Origin: Streptomyces sp. NBC_00344
GTDB lineage: Bacteria > Actinomycetota > Actinomycetes > Streptomycetales > Streptomycetaceae
Direction: 5' to 3'
DNA length: 64,000 nucleotides
NCBI RefSeq assembly: GCF_036088315.1
Contig: NZ_CP107996.1
Location: 868,001 to 932,000, forward strand
Of the stretch, positions 9,359-17,483 are shown piece after piece. The notes beneath the pieces were generated by a model, which was not told the origin of the DNA, did no database searches, and saw only the letters and a list, made by a program, of their open reading frames with translations. Position numbers and translations under genes: made by a program. Numbering within the stretch: the stretch's first letter is position 1; each line of letters starts with the position of its first letter.

Positions 9359-9605
9359 GGGGTCGCTGTCCCGTCGCGAGGTCCCGCGCGGCGGGTCGAG
9401 GGGTGACCCACCATCCCCGGCGGGCACCGGCGTACGCTTCGCGACGCGTCCGTGGGGCCATCTCCGGTCCTCGTCCCGCCGGCCGATCCCGACCGCGGCA
9501 GGTCCAGCCGATCGGGTTCCGGCTGGACCTGACACCACGACACACGGACGGGCACGGTGGGCGCTTGGAGGCGTAATCGGCGGTCGTGGTGGATATGGGG
9601 GACCT

Positions 9606-10109
9606 ATGCGAACTATGCGCCCACTTGTCCTCGCCGCCGCCCTCGTCTGCGCGCCGGTCCCCCCGGCCGTCGCCGCGTCCCCGCACGCCCTTCCCGAATG
9701 CGCGGCGGACTCCCTCGGGTACCGGGCCCACACCCTCCCACCCATCGCGAGGAGTGTCGTACTCCTCACGGTCACCAACCGCGGCAAGCAGAACTGCACC
9801 ATCGACCGGTTTCCGACGGTGACGTTCGCCGGCCTGGACGGATCGGCCAATCCAGCGCCGCCCGTGGAAAGCGGACCGCATGTCATCAACGCCGGCCGGA
9901 CTCTCTACGCGGCCCTGCGCACGGACGACACCACCGCTCCCGCCCATTACGTACCGAGCCTGGCCGTAGCGGCGAGTCCCGCCCACGCCGGCAGGGTCTT
10001 CACCGCCTCCGGAATCGGCGCCCCCGCCCCGGGGATCGCGGTGTACGACCCGGTCACCACGCTGTGGCGGACGTCGGCCGACGACGCGGTCGCCGCGCTG
10101 CCGGACTGA
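9606..10109 (+). CDS. Secreted DUF4232-like protein
   Basis: A 167-residue secreted protein with a signal peptide ending near AVAA (about residue 24). The mature part begins with a cysteine (LPECAADSLGY) and has VVLLTVTNRGKQNCTIDRFPTVTF, the beta-sandwich pattern of DUF4232, in which two cysteines probably form a disulfide. The function of this family is unknown. The start at 9606 follows a GGGGGACC stretch. It is an isolated gene, convergent with the LacI regulator 49 bp further on. Confidence 0.7.
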   Translation: MRTMRPLVLAAALVCAPVPPAVAASPHALPECAADSLGYRAHTLPPIARSVVLLTVTNRGKQNCTIDRFPTVTFAGLDGSANPAPPVESGPHVINAGRTLYAALRTDDTTAPAHYVPSLAVAASPAHAGRVFTASGIGAPAPGIAVYDPVTTLWRTSADDAVAALPD

Positions 10110-10158
10110 CCCGGGGGCCCTCCCGGCAGCGCGGGGGACACTCGCGCACAGCGGGCGG

Positions 10159-11229
10159 TCATCCGCCCGTGCTCTCCCTGACACGGAGTTCATGCCCGAT
10201 GGTGATCTCGCGCGCCGCCGTCTCCGGTGCGTCGATGCGGTCCAGCAGCAGCTGGACCGCATGCCGGGCGACGGCCGCCTTGTCGGGCGCGACGGTGCTC
10301 AGACTCGGGATCGCGAAACGGCCGGCGTCCACATCGTCGAAGCCCATCACCGCGATGTCCTGGGGAACCCGCAGCCCTCGTTCGTACAGGGTGCGCAGCG
10401 CTCCGAGAGCCAGCGCGTCGTTGAAGCAGAAGACGGCGTCCGGCGGATCACCCGCGTCCAGCAGGGCGTTCATCGCCTTCGCACCGTCCGCCCGGTGATA
10501 GCGGTGCGTCTCGATCTCGAGGCGTGTGTCGATCGGCAGTCCGGCGTCATGAAGTGCCTGGTGGTAGCCGGTCATCCGGAGCAGTGGGGTGCCGACATCC
10601 GGTTCGAGCTGCGCCCCGATGGCTGCGATCCGGCTGCGGCCTCCCGCGATGAGGTGCGCCACCGCCTCCCGGGCTGCGGTCACGTTGTCGATGGCCACAT
10701 GGTCGGTGAGGCCGCCGCTGGGGCGCTCGCCGATCAGGACGAGCGGCATCGTGTCGACGCGTCCCGCCAGCGCCTGGCCGTGCAGTCCCAGGGGGCTGAG
10801 CACGATCCCGTCGACGACCTGGTCGCCGAGACCGTCGATCACCGCCGCCTCCCGGGTACGGTCCCCCAGGGTCTGCTCGATGAGCAACGTTCTGCCGTGC
10901 TCCTCCGCCGTGGTGAGGAAGTGCTCGGCGAGCTCGGCGAAGTAAGGGATGTTCAGTTCCGGCAGGACCAGGCCGATCATTCCGGTGCGGCCGCGGCGCA
11001 GATTGCGGGCGCTCGTGTTGGGACGGTAGCCGAGGGTCCTGATGGCCTGCTGCACCCGCTCGCGGGTCTCCGGCGTGACATGCACAAAACCGTTGATGAC
11101 ATTGGAGACGGTCTTGGGCGAGACGCCGGCGAGCGCGGCCACGTCCTTCATCTTCGCGCTCTTCGCCGCTCCCCCGCGCCCGCCGGGCCTGCTGGTGCCG
11201 ATCGCTTCGTGCTCGTTCCCCGTGACCAT
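10159..11229 (-). CDS. LacI-family regulator of the GH2/sugar importer locus
   Basis: A 356-residue repressor. An unusual 25-residue polar N-terminal extension precedes the LacI helix-turn-helix (MKDVAALAGVSPKTVSNVIN, about residues 27-46) and hinge (RPNTSARNLRRGRTG). The periplasmic-binding-protein-like effector domain follows (about 85-350, with GIVLSPLGL, AVFCFNDALALGAL, VMGFDDVDAG). Its position at the end of the sugar cluster, and the CATCGATG-core palindrome in front of the GH2 gene, suggest that it represses that operon until a sugar binds. It could also control the ThuA gene upstream. A start at the internal Met27 (11151) is possible but has a weak SD site. Confidence 0.88.
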   Translation of the reverse strand: MVTGNEHEAIGTSRPGGRGGAAKSAKMKDVAALAGVSPKTVSNVINGFVHVTPETRERVQQAIRTLGYRPNTSARNLRRGRTGMIGLVLPELNIPYFAELAEHFLTTAEEHGRTLLIEQTLGDRTREAAVIDGLGDQVVDGIVLSPLGLHGQALAGRVDTMPLVLIGERPSGGLTDHVAIDNVTAAREAVAHLIAGGRSRIAAIGAQLEPDVGTPLLRMTGYHQALHDAGLPIDTRLEIETHRYHRADGAKAMNALLDAGDPPDAVFCFNDALALGALRTLYERGLRVPQDIAVMGFDDVDAGRFAIPSLSTVAPDKAAVARHAVQLLLDRIDAPETAAREITIGHELRVRESTGG

Positions 11230-11310
11230 CGACCGATCCTAGAACGAGCGGCACCCAGCGGTGCGACCCGGCCGGGCGGACGATACCGGCTGCGGGCGCG
11301 GGGAGCGGAG

Positions 11311-11712
11311 TCAGCTCAGGGACACCGCTTCCGGCTGGGCGCAGCCGCTGGCGACCGGCAGCGCGCCGCCCCGGTGCGCGGAGTCGAGCAGGGTCAGCAG
11401 CACATCGAGGACATGACGGGCCAGTTCCGCCGGTGCCCGGTGAGGCCTGCCGTCGGTCAGTGCTTCGGCGAGATCGGCGAGTCCGGTTCCGCGGCCCGCT
11501 CCCCGGCGGCCTGCCGAGACGGGCAGCACGCCCCACCCGCCGCCGGCGCCGTGGTACTCCACCTGCCCTTCGAACCCGTTGGGGCCGGGTACCGGCAGTG
11601 AACCGTCGGTGCCGTGCACCTCCCGAACGCTGTCGAGGTGTTCCAGGGTGTCCAGGTACGCACCACTGATCTTCCCCGCGCCGGCCATGCCGATCCTCAG
11701 CGGCTCGCCCAC
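11311..11712 (-). pseudogene. Gfo/Idh/MocA oxidoreductase remnant with in-frame internal deletion
   Basis: The open frame codes for only 133 residues, while Gfo/Idh/MocA sugar dehydrogenases have about 330-390. The first 25 residues are a good Rossmann start (PLRIGMAGAGKISGAYLDTL, GxGxxG). The next part already resembles the C-terminal end of the family (FEGQVEYHG, GLADLAEALTDGRPHRAPAE, HVLDVLLTLLDSA). Cofactor-domain remainder and catalytic domain are missing, so the product cannot be an active dehydrogenase. The frame is intact, pointing to a clean deletion of roughly 600-700 bp. The GTG start overlaps the ThuA stop by 16 bp, so the two were an operon. Confidence 0.75.
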
Positions 11713-12365
11713 AGGAGCCCCCTTTCGGTGAGTGTCCGCACCTGGGGCACGTCGAAGTCGTCCGGCTTGTGGCCGATGGTGGAGACGAACACCCGGCCCT
11801 CGCCCCAGTTCCTGGTCCAGACGGCGGGCATGGTGACGGGCCTGTCGCGCTCCTCGCCTGCCCGGAAGTGCGTGGTCGCCAGCACATCGATCAGCGGATC
11901 GGTGGACACCCAGTACTGCTCGGTGTGGACACTAAAGTCGTCGAGCCCCGCGACGACGGGGTGACAGGACTGCCCGGCCACCACATTCACCTCATGGTCG
12001 AGGTAGCCGGGCGGGTGCGCCAGGAACTGGCCGCCGGTCAGCCGGTGGTAGCCGACGTCACCACGGAAGGCGTCGATGATTCCGCCGTGCCAGCCCGCCA
12101 GACCGGTTCCGGCGCGGACGGCGGCGGCAATCCCTTCGCTCTGCTCACGGGTGATCTCCCCCATGGACCAGCACTGCACGACGAGGTCGGTGGCGGCCAG
12201 CCGTTCGGCATCGGCGTACACGTCCAGACTGTCGCTGACATCGATGGCGAAGCCGCGGTCGCGGAGAAAGGATATGAAGAGGCCGGTGGTCCTCACGGGC
12301 TGGTGGCCTTCCCAGCCGCCGCGGACAACGAGGGCCTTCCGGGTGCCGGACGTCTCGGACGTCAT
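11697..12365 (-). CDS. ThuA-like domain protein
   Basis: A 222-residue ThuA-fold protein (glutamine-amidotransferase-like flavodoxin fold). Seen: KALVVRGGWEGHQPVRTTG at the N-terminus, DLVVQCWSMGEIT, the GLAGWHGG loop typical of ThuA proteins, and GRVFVSTIGHKPDDFD near the end. ThuA proteins occur in trehalose and other sugar-utilisation loci, often beside Gfo/Idh/MocA dehydrogenases, exactly as here. The exact reaction is unproven. The ATG at 12365 begins MTSETSG. Because the partner dehydrogenase is deleted, this gene may be the only working part of an old two-gene sugar operon. Confidence 0.85.
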   Translation of the reverse strand: MTSETSGTRKALVVRGGWEGHQPVRTTGLFISFLRDRGFAIDVSDSLDVYADAERLAATDLVVQCWSMGEITREQSEGIAAAVRAGTGLAGWHGGIIDAFRGDVGYHRLTGGQFLAHPPGYLDHEVNVVAGQSCHPVVAGLDDFSVHTEQYWVSTDPLIDVLATTHFRAGEERDRPVTMPAVWTRNWGEGRVFVSTIGHKPDDFDVPQVRTLTERGLLWASR

Positions 12366-12759
12366 GATCGGTGCACACTCCCATCGGTGGGGCGCAGCCG
12401 GGCCATCGCGCTCCGGTGGCGGCCGGCAGCTGCTTCACGGTCGATGCTGCGGCGCGCGGCCTCATGAACCGTGACCCCGCCGCGCCGTGCCACGACGCTA
12501 CCCGTGAGCCGCGGCGCCACACCCCGGAGCAGCACCGCACACCGGGCAGCGCCCGCCGCCCGCGGCGATGACCTGTCCGCCGCCCGGCCGTGATCTTCGT
12601 GCTGCCGGAGACCGGCCCGCGGGAGCTCCGCCGCTCGCCGCCCGGAACCGGCGGTCGGCCGGTTCCGGGCGGAGGAGCGCGCCGCCCCCGTCCCCACGGT
12701 GCGGCGCAGGCGGGCCGTCGTCATCCGCTCGACGACGCCCGCCGGTTCGCGGGGAGTCC
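12366..12759. other. Intergenic, ThuA / TetR gene
   Basis: A 394-bp gap between two minus-strand genes. Besides the hairpin at 12638-12672 it shows no family-like protein in any frame. It should hold the promoter of the ThuA gene, but no convincing -10/-35 pair was picked out. Confidence 0.4.
12638..12672 (-). terminator. Hairpin after the TetR gene
   Basis: A perfect 14-bp stem (12638-12651 with 12659-12672) and a 7-nt loop, 90-120 bp downstream of the TetR stop. It lacks a T tract, as is usual in this genus. It is symmetric and could work on either strand. Confidence 0.55.
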
Positions 12760-13365
12760 TCAGGTGCCGGCCGGTCTCAGGGCGGGGAGGACCGCGCACT
12801 CGAGGAAGCGCAGCAGGTACTCCGCGTCGGCATACTGGCCGTCGAGCATGGGGCGTGCCCGCATCGCACCCATGAGCTGCGCCGCGACGAACTCCCGTGC
12901 CGGATTGTCGGCTGCCATCTCACCGCGTTCCACCGCTCTGGTGACCATCGCGTCGATGGCCGCGGCGATGGGTTCGGTCAGGCCTTCGCGCAGCGCTTCG
13001 TGGAGTTCCTCGTTCTGCAGAGCCGCGTGACTGAGCGCGTGCATCAACGGCGTGTCACGTCCCGAGTGCGCGCCCAGCGCCCGGGCCGTCTCCCGCAGAT
13101 CTCCCGCGAGAGTACCGGTGTCGATGCTCGTGACGCTTCCACCCCGGGTGCCGCGCAGCGCACATGCCACCAGCTGGGGTTTGCTCCCCCACTGGCGGTA
13201 GAGGGTGGACTTGCCGCACCGCGAGCGGGAAGCGACACCCTCCATGGTCAGAGCGTCGTAGCCGCCCTCGCGAAGCAGCTCGATGACGGCCTCGAAGAAC
13301 TCCCGCTCCCGCTCCGGCGTGATCTTGGAACGCGAGGACGACATCGCGGACTCCTGGGGCGGCAT
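12760..13365 (-). CDS. TetR-family transcriptional regulator
   Basis: A 201-residue TetR regulator. The helix-turn-helix is LTMEGVASRSRCGKSTLYRQW (about residues 34-54); the C-terminal part is the ligand/dimer domain with ALREGLTEPIAAAID and FLECAVLPAL. The start at 13365 is preceded by GGGAGAG at the right distance; longer readings run into the operator array and are unlikely. It is divergent from a small ORF and a DMT transporter across six 16-bp repeat units (13390-13485), so autoregulation and control of the transporter are likely. The ligand is unknown. Confidence 0.9.
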   Translation of the reverse strand: MPPQESAMSSSRSKITPEREREFFEAVIELLREGGYDALTMEGVASRSRCGKSTLYRQWGSKPQLVACALRGTRGGSVTSIDTGTLAGDLRETARALGAHSGRDTPLMHALSHAALQNEELHEALREGLTEPIAAAIDAMVTRAVERGEMAADNPAREFVAAQLMGAMRARPMLDGQYADAEYLLRFLECAVLPALRPAGT

Positions 13366-13389
13366 GAGCTCTCCCTTTCGGTGTGACGA

Positions 13390-13485
13390 GCAGCATCGAT
13401 AATCCAGCGTACCGATACGCCAGTGTACCGATACGATGGTGTTCCGATACGTCGGCGTATCGGTACACTGGCGTATCGATGAGTC
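13390..13485. promoter_or_regulatory. Array of six 16-bp operator-like units
   Basis: Units start at 13390, 13406, 13422, 13438, 13454 and 13470. Units 2-4 share GTACCGATACG or a one/two-base variant. Unit 5 is the same element inverted (GGCGTATCGGTACACT), and units 1 and 6 are weaker (CGATA core). As a result 13413-13435 and 13456-13478 are perfect inverted repeats of 23 bp. The array fills the space between the divergent TetR and transporter genes. A multi-site TetR operator is the likely role. Confidence 0.7.
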
Positions 13486-13538
13486 GTGATCCAGACCTCG
13501 ACTCGGAAACACTGTGACGAACGCAAAGGGGCCGGGTG

Positions 13539-13661
13539 ATGGATCCCCGAACTGAGCCTGCCGCAAGGGAGCCGGACACCTCCGACCGCCCGCCCCTGGT
13601 CCGCGAGCTGCCTCTTCCCCAGCCCGCGGGTGAGCTCACCGGCCGGGGAGCCGGCCGATGA
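13539..13661 (+). CDS. Small leader ORF coupled to the DMT transporter
   Basis: A 40-residue ORF beginning MDPRTEPAAREPD and ending GELTGRGAGR. It has AAAGGGG as SD 8 nt before its ATG, and its TGA overlaps the ATG of the transporter (ATGA at 13658-13661). The composition is Pro/Arg/Glu-rich with no hydrophobic segment and no family recognised. The transporter itself has no separate SD site of note, so translation of this ORF may set its expression. It may be only a translational coupler rather than a functional peptide. Confidence 0.5.
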   Translation: MDPRTEPAAREPDTSDRPPLVRELPLPQPAGELTGRGAGR

Positions 13662-14599
13662 ACGCCTCGGTCATAGCCGTAGGACTCTCGCTGTTGTCGG
13701 CCGTCGGCTACGCCACGGCCGCTGTCGCACAGGAGCGCCTCGCCTCCCGCACCGAGCCGCAGGCCGGCCTGCTGCGGATGCTCGGCAGCGCTGCCTGGTG
13801 GTCGTCGGTGGGTCTCAACGCGGCCGCGGCGCTGCTGCACGTGGCGGCGCTGAAGTACGGGTCGCTCACGCTGGTGCAGCCGCTCGGCGCACTCACCCTG
13901 GTTGCGGCGGTCCCACTGGGCGCCTACCTGGCCGGACGCCATGTCGCCCGCGTCGAATGGCGCGGCACCGCGCTGACCCTGCTGGGGCTCTGCGCGCTGC
14001 TGCTGACGACCGGAGGCGCGGCTCCGCACCGGACCCTCTCGCTGCCCAGGGTCCTCGCGATCGCTGCGGTGTCCCTCGTTCTGGTCCTTGCACTGGTCCG
14101 GCGTACCGCGATGCCCGGAGGCCGCTCCGGCCTGCGGTTCGGAGCGGCCTCCGGCCTCGTGTCCGGGGTCGCTTCGGCGCTCACCCAGACAGTGACGGTG
14201 TCGGTGACCGACCGCGCATCGGGTCCGCCGCTCGACTGGCGGACGGCGGTGGTGGCCCTGCTGGTGGCTGCCTGCGCCGCGGGCGGTCTGCTGCTCTCGC
14301 AGTACGCCTACCGTGGCGGTCTGGGCGCACCTCTCGCCATGGTCACCCTCGCCAACCCGCTCGCCGCCTCGGCGATCGGCCTGGCTCTGCTCGGTGAACG
14401 GCTGCACGGCGGGGCGACCGGTCTGGTGCTCGCCCTGCTGGGCGCCGCCGCCGCTGCCCGGGGCGTGGTCCTGCTCACCAGGGCGACGGCTGCCGCGCCC
14501 GCCGCGGATCACGGATCGGCCCCGCCGGCGAAAGCGCAGGAGCCGGCGCCGGCCCTGAGGCCCACGCCGGCTCCACCAGGGGAACCGCTGTTCCGCTGA
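13658..14599 (+). CDS. DMT-superfamily (EamA-like) membrane transporter
   Basis: A 313-residue protein with nine to ten predicted transmembrane helices in two similar halves (about residues 1-125 and 130-285) and a Pro/Ala-rich cytoplasmic tail. Segments such as VALNAAAALLHVAALKYGSL-like text at about residues 52-72 and GAPLAMVTLANPLAASAIGL at about 228-247 fit the drug/metabolite transporter superfamily. The direction and substrate are unknown. The divergent TetR gene and shared operator array suggest an efflux pump induced by a small molecule. Confidence 0.8.
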   Translation: MNASVIAVGLSLLSAVGYATAAVAQERLASRTEPQAGLLRMLGSAAWWSSVGLNAAAALLHVAALKYGSLTLVQPLGALTLVAAVPLGAYLAGRHVARVEWRGTALTLLGLCALLLTTGGAAPHRTLSLPRVLAIAAVSLVLVLALVRRTAMPGGRSGLRFGAASGLVSGVASALTQTVTVSVTDRASGPPLDWRTAVVALLVAACAAGGLLLSQYAYRGGLGAPLAMVTLANPLAASAIGLALLGERLHGGATGLVLALLGAAAAARGVVLLTRATAAAPAADHGSAPPAKAQEPAPALRPTPAPPGEPLFR

Positions 14600-14633
14600 G
14601 ACCGCGGCCCGCGATGCCCACCCGGGCCGGTCC

Positions 14634-16445
14634 CTAGGGGTAGTTCACCAGGTTCGCCACATTGCCGGCCGCGTCCGACGGGCCGCCGGTGGAGTTGATC
14701 ACGTGGTCGATGGTGCCCGTTCCACCCAGTGAGACCGTCACCATGTCGTGGAACTTCACACCCGGGGTGTCCGGAACCTCGAAGGCGTGCTCTGCCGCCA
14801 CCGCACTGTTCGTGCTGAAGAAGCAGTAGCTTCCCAGCCCCCACGCCTCATGACCGGTGACCGAGTCGCCCACCTTGTAGGCCGCGTAGCCCTTGCCGGC
14901 GCCGTTCATCCAGGACGCCTGGTCAGGCGGGTCGTAGGGCATCTCGTTCTGGTAGAAGTACGTCCGGCCTCCGTTGCCGTTCCAGATCGTCTGGTTCTTC
15001 TGGAAGTGCTCGACGAACAGGCCGTACATGGTGACGTCGTCACCGTTCACCACCAGCCCGGTATCCGCGGTGTTGGTGTTCCAGCCGACTCCGTCGCCAT
15101 GGTCCGCACGCCAGATCCAGGTGTGGTCCCCGATGACATCCGAGCTGTTGACCACCAGGCTTCTGGTGGCCTTTCCCACACCGGCTCCGCCGATCCGGAA
15201 GAACACATCGTGCAGCGACGTGGGGTCCCCCGAGTGGTCGGCGCCGGCGCCGGCGGGACCGATCTCCATCAGCGTGGCGGAGTTGGTGCTCCCCGCGTCG
15301 ATGAGCAGCCCGGCGAGCTGGACACCGTCGACATCGTCGACGGACACCGCGGTGATGCCGTTGTCCGGTACGAGGGTGGCCAGGCCGAGGCCCAGCACCA
15401 CGGTGTCCGGCCTGGTCACCTTCAGGGTCCGGTCGAGGTGGTACACGCCCGGGGTGACGAGGAGGTTCTTGCCGTCCGCGAGCGCCGAGTTCAGCTGGGC
15501 CGCGGTGGCTCCGGGTTTGACGATGAAGAAGTCGGCGATGGGCAGCGACGTACCGGCCGGGGCGCCGCCCGACCAGCTGGTGCCGCTGCTGTCCGTGCGC
15601 CGGGCGGGGACGAACACCTGGTAGTCGCCCGCGTCGTCGACGTAGAGGAACGGCTTCTCGCGGGTCACCGGGGCCTTGTCGACGGTGGTGTACGGCGGAT
15701 CGGGGAAGTCCCCCCGCGGTGCGTTCTTCGCGCCGACGAAGACCATGTTCCAGTTGGAGCCCTTCCAGCTTCCCCACTCGGTGTTCCGGGAGAGCCACTG
15801 CTGCTGCGAACCGGAGTTCACCTGCCCGTCGATCTTCGAGTCGGCGAGCAGACCGCCGCTCGACCAGCCACTGTCGTCCAGCTGGAGGTCACCCTTGAGA
15901 TGCATGCGCCGGTACGGGGCGGCCTGCGAAACGGCCCAGCGGTCGGCGCCACCGCTCGGGGTCACGGACAGATTCTCGGCGTCGCGCCAGAAGTTCTGGG
16001 TGGCGTTGCCCTGGAACCAGTCGGCCTCCGCGTGCACCGCGCCGTTGATGTTCGTGTCGTCGGGTGAGAGACCCAGTCCCGCCACCTGGGTGTAGAAGCC
16101 CACGTTGGCGTCGGCGTCGTAGGTGCCGGGCTTGAAGAGTTCGGCATGGCGCGCCGCACCGAACTGGTTCTTCTCCTGTTCCCTGAAGACGGAGTCCAGC
16201 CGCCCCTGGATGTCCTCCCGGGACATCGACGGGTCGAACACATCGACATTGGGACCGAAGTCCGGGTCCGATGCGGAGGACGTGACGCGTGAGTCGGGGG
16301 AAGGCTGGCCCGCGTCGGCGTTCTGGACCGAGATCACTCCGAGTGCGCCGGCCGCGAGGAGGAACGCGGCGGCCACCGGGGCCGGCCGGCTGCGGCGGCG
16401 GCGCGCCCGGTGGCCGCCCGTGGCTGCGGGCTGTTCGGGATTCAT
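14634..16445 (-). CDS. Secreted right-handed beta-helix enzyme, GH55/pectate-lyase-like
   Basis: A 603-residue protein with an arginine-rich N-terminus (RARRRRSRP), a hydrophobic stretch and a probable signal cleavage near ADA (about 46). The body carries two beta-helix halves. The first includes GTYDADANVGFYTQVAGLGL and DWFQGNATQNFWRDAENLSV. The second includes LLVTPGVYHLDRTLKVTRPD, VVLGLGLATLVPDNG and DHTWIWRADHGDGVGWN. Close relatives are often labelled adenylyl cyclase or coagulation-factor 5/8 proteins in databases, which the sequence does not support. The fold suggests a GH55-like beta-1,3-glucanase. It is transcribed 12 bp after the GH18 gene, so glucan and chitin attack may be joined. 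Confidence 0.65.
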   Translation of the reverse strand: MNPEQPAATGGHRARRRRSRPAPVAAAFLLAAGALGVISVQNADAGQPSPDSRVTSSASDPDFGPNVDVFDPSMSREDIQGRLDSVFREQEKNQFGAARHAELFKPGTYDADANVGFYTQVAGLGLSPDDTNINGAVHAEADWFQGNATQNFWRDAENLSVTPSGGADRWAVSQAAPYRRMHLKGDLQLDDSGWSSGGLLADSKIDGQVNSGSQQQWLSRNTEWGSWKGSNWNMVFVGAKNAPRGDFPDPPYTTVDKAPVTREKPFLYVDDAGDYQVFVPARRTDSSGTSWSGGAPAGTSLPIADFFIVKPGATAAQLNSALADGKNLLVTPGVYHLDRTLKVTRPDTVVLGLGLATLVPDNGITAVSVDDVDGVQLAGLLIDAGSTNSATLMEIGPAGAGADHSGDPTSLHDVFFRIGGAGVGKATRSLVVNSSDVIGDHTWIWRADHGDGVGWNTNTADTGLVVNGDDVTMYGLFVEHFQKNQTIWNGNGGRTYFYQNEMPYDPPDQASWMNGAGKGYAAYKVGDSVTGHEAWGLGSYCFFSTNSAVAAEHAFEVPDTPGVKFHDMVTVSLGGTGTIDHVINSTGGPSDAAGNVANLVNYP

Positions 16446-16457
16446 GGATGCCCCCTC

Positions 16458-17483
16458 TCAGCCCTGGTACCGGGCGAAGATCTTGGTGAACTGCCATGCG
16501 TCCTGGTCGACGCCCGAGCACGTGTCGTCGTTCGGATAGGCGCCGGGGCAGGGCCGGTCACGGTTGACGGACCAGAAGGACAGACGGGCGAGGTGGTGCT
16601 CGCTCGCATAGGCGAGGATCGACTCGAAGTCGCCGGTGGTGACGGTCTCCTGGTTGTCCGTGATGCCGTTCATCGAGGAGAGCCCGCTGTGCCGGTAGGC
16701 GTCGTCGTCGCTGTAGCCGTAGGCGCTCTTCACGGTGTTCTTCAGACCGTCCGTTGCCTGCTCGGTCAAGTCGGCCATGTTCTGCCCGGCACCGCCGAAG
16801 TCGAATGGCATGATCGTCCAGCCGTCCACCTCGAGCCCCGAATCCGCCGCACGCCCGATCATGCTGTCGTCGGGGCCGCCCTGATCGCTGGGGAAGGTCA
16901 CGTAGGTGACCAGTCCCGCGTTGTCCGCCTTGACCTTCTTCAGCGCGTCGATGGTCTTCTGCTGGATGACGGCGCTGTTGTAGGCATCCCCTTCGATGTC
17001 GATGTCGATCGCCTTGAGGCCATAGGCGTCGATCACCTTCTGATAGGCGCCCGCCAGTGCGTCCGAGTCGGCGCAGGATTCCTCGAGCTTGTTGCCGCTG
17101 GCTCCACCGAATGACGGAACGACATCGCCGCCGCCCTTGCGTACGGTGTCCACGGTCCGCTGGTCGACGTCGCCGGTGAGCGGCCGGGACCCGTCCCACT
17201 TGGGATCGCAGGTGCCGTCACTGAGCACGAACGCGAGGGTGAACCAGCTGACGCCGGTGGCCTGCTGCACCTCGGCCGGGTCGGGCGGGTTGCCCCAGCC
17301 GTTGTAGAGATAGGGCGCCACGGCCTGGGGTGCCGCGGCCAGGGTGGGGGGCGTGGCAGCGGACGGTTCGGCCTGTGCTGTGAAAGCGGTTCCACCAGCC
17401 ACAGCCGCCACCGCGACGGCTGTGGCGACAGGGCGGAGGCGACGGCTCAGCGGCCTGCGGCCATGACTGAGTGCGTGACTCAT
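16458..17483 (-). CDS. Secreted GH18 chitinase-like protein
   Basis: A 341-residue protein with a signal peptide (about 1-38, ending AQA) and a GH18 TIM barrel. The catalytic signature DxDxE is seen as AIDIDIEGD, with the final Glu as proton donor. Further barrel strands are VVPSFGGASG and GWTIMPFDFGG. The fold branch resembles chitinases of the ChiD/endo type without a carbohydrate-binding module. It is the first gene of a pair with the beta-helix enzyme. The upstream 370 bp contain a weak DasR-like site. Activity on chitin is inferred; some GH18 members act as endo-beta-N-acetylglucosaminidases. Confidence 0.82.
   Translation of the reverse strand: MSHALSHGRRPLSRRLRPVATAVAVAAVAGGTAFTAQAEPSAATPPTLAAAPQAVAPYLYNGWGNPPDPAEVQQATGVSWFTLAFVLSDGTCDPKWDGSRPLTGDVDQRTVDTVRKGGGDVVPSFGGASGNKLEESCADSDALAGAYQKVIDAYGLKAIDIDIEGDAYNSAVIQQKTIDALKKVKADNAGLVTYVTFPSDQGGPDDSMIGRAADSGLEVDGWTIMPFDFGGAGQNMADLTEQATDGLKNTVKSAYGYSDDDAYRHSGLSSMNGITDNQETVTTGDFESILAYASEHHLARLSFWSVNRDRPCPGAYPNDDTCSGVDQDAWQFTKIFARYQG

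Noticed and set aside
13390..13485. The 16-bp unit array as a CRISPR or iteron origin
   Set aside because: The units are contiguous without spacers, one is inverted, and there are no cas or replication genes; position between a TetR gene and its divergent partner fits an operator.
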